The translations under genes and the position numbers were made by a program. DNA of 5,840 nucleotides, from positions 1 to 5,840 of the forward strand of contig NZ_JAQIVI010000102.1 of NCBI RefSeq assembly GCF_028618695.1. The letters are read 5' to 3'. A model generated the notes under the pieces. That model saw nothing but the letters and a program-made list of their open reading frames with translations. It ran no database searches and had not been told where the DNA came from. Below are positions 5,586-5,840 of this stretch, in pieces. Numbering within the stretch: position 1 is the stretch's first letter; each line of letters opens with the position of its first letter. The stretch comes from Natrinema soli. GTDB lineage: Archaea; Halobacteriota; Halobacteria; Halobacteriales; Natrialbaceae.

Positions 5586-5840
5586 TCAGTGGAGGAACTC
5601 GCGGAGGTCCGCGAGCTCCCACGTGTTGATCACGTCGGCCGGTTCGGCCCAGCCGCGCCGGGCCGTATGAACGCCCCAGCGCATGTACTCGAGCGTCGAC
5701 GGCTGGTGAGAGTCCGTGTTGATCGCGATGGCTGCCCCCTCCTCGAGAGCGGCCTGGACGGCGCTGCCCCAGAGATCCAGCCGGCGGGGATTGCTGTTGA
5801 CCTCGAGGGCGGTGTCGTGCTCGGCGGCGGCCCGTCCGAG
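5586..5840 (-). CDS. polX: DNA polymerase X family protein PolX, C-terminal PHP part (partial)
   Basis: The final 84 codons of a gene whose start lies beyond the right edge; stop TGA at 5586-5588. The peptide matches the end of the PHP domain that closes bacterial and archaeal PolX. ALEVNSNPRRLDL is the usual LEINxNPxRLDL segment. AINTDSHQP holds the metal-binding Asp and His (Asp43 and His45 of the visible part). LEYMRWGVHTARRGW and ADVINTW are the conserved closing stretch, ending LADLREFLH. PolX is a repair-type polymerase whose PHP domain supplies 3'-5' exonuclease and related activities. The metal site here is standard, unlike that of the PHP protein at 4267-5019. A stand-alone PHP protein cannot be fully excluded, but the closing motifs fit PolX best. 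Confidence 0.9.
   Translation of the reverse strand, partial: LGRAAAEHDTALEVNSNPRRLDLWGSAVQAALEEGAAIAINTDSHQPSTLEYMRWGVHTARRGWAEPADVINTWELADLREFLH

Noticed and set aside
1..5840. Search for mobile elements, CRISPR arrays, tRNA/rRNA genes or a new defence system
   Set aside because: I found no transposase or integrase motifs, no regularly spaced repeats, no RNA gene folds and no compositional break. Most genes belong to conserved haloarchaeal families.

Overview
The window looks like chromosomal DNA of a haloarchaeon (class Halobacteria). It is GC-rich with strong G/C preference at third codon positions. The proteins are very acidic, there is a Tat-type secretion signal, and an F420-type enzyme is present. 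The archaeal forms of SecE and Spt5 sit behind a TATA/BRE-type promoter placed for leaderless transcription. A member of the Natrialbales is plausible, but the genus cannot be fixed from sequence alone.

Layout, left to right. (1) Positions 1-35 may hold the last codons of an upstream + gene, followed at once by a partial repeat of the same DNA. (2) 166-2249 is a two-gene + operon: a Tat-exported HtrA-type serine protease with a PDZ domain, then an F420-dependent LLM-class oxidoreductase of the FGD-like family, joined by an ATGA stop/start overlap. (3) 2289-2510 (-) is a small, extremely acidic protein of unknown function, converging on the oxidoreductase. (4) 2667-3283 (+) is the secE-spt5 operon, with a TAATG overlap; secE is only 59 codons long. 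(5) 3406-3693 (-) is a small protein with two C2H2-type zinc fingers. It converges on spt5 across a gap holding a near-perfect 28-bp palindrome. (6) 3802-4230 and 4267-5019 (+) are an unrecognised haloarchaeal protein and a PHP-family protein with a partly altered metal site. (7) 5016-5552 (-) is a Mut7-C RNase/zinc-ribbon protein, preceded by 5586-5840 (-), the C-terminal end of PolX, whose remainder lies beyond the window.

Functionally this is mostly core or conserved genome: envelope proteolysis, a deazaflavin redox enzyme, the Sec translocon together with transcription elongation, and a nucleic-acid cluster (PolX, Mut7-C nuclease, PHP protein). I see no transposon, integrase, CRISPR array, tRNA or rRNA, and no clear sign of a new defence or mobile system. 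The features most worth a second look are the 28-bp palindrome, the PHP protein with a changed HxH motif, the probable loss of phosphate-binding residues in the FGD-like enzyme, and the direct repeat across the stop codon at the left edge.
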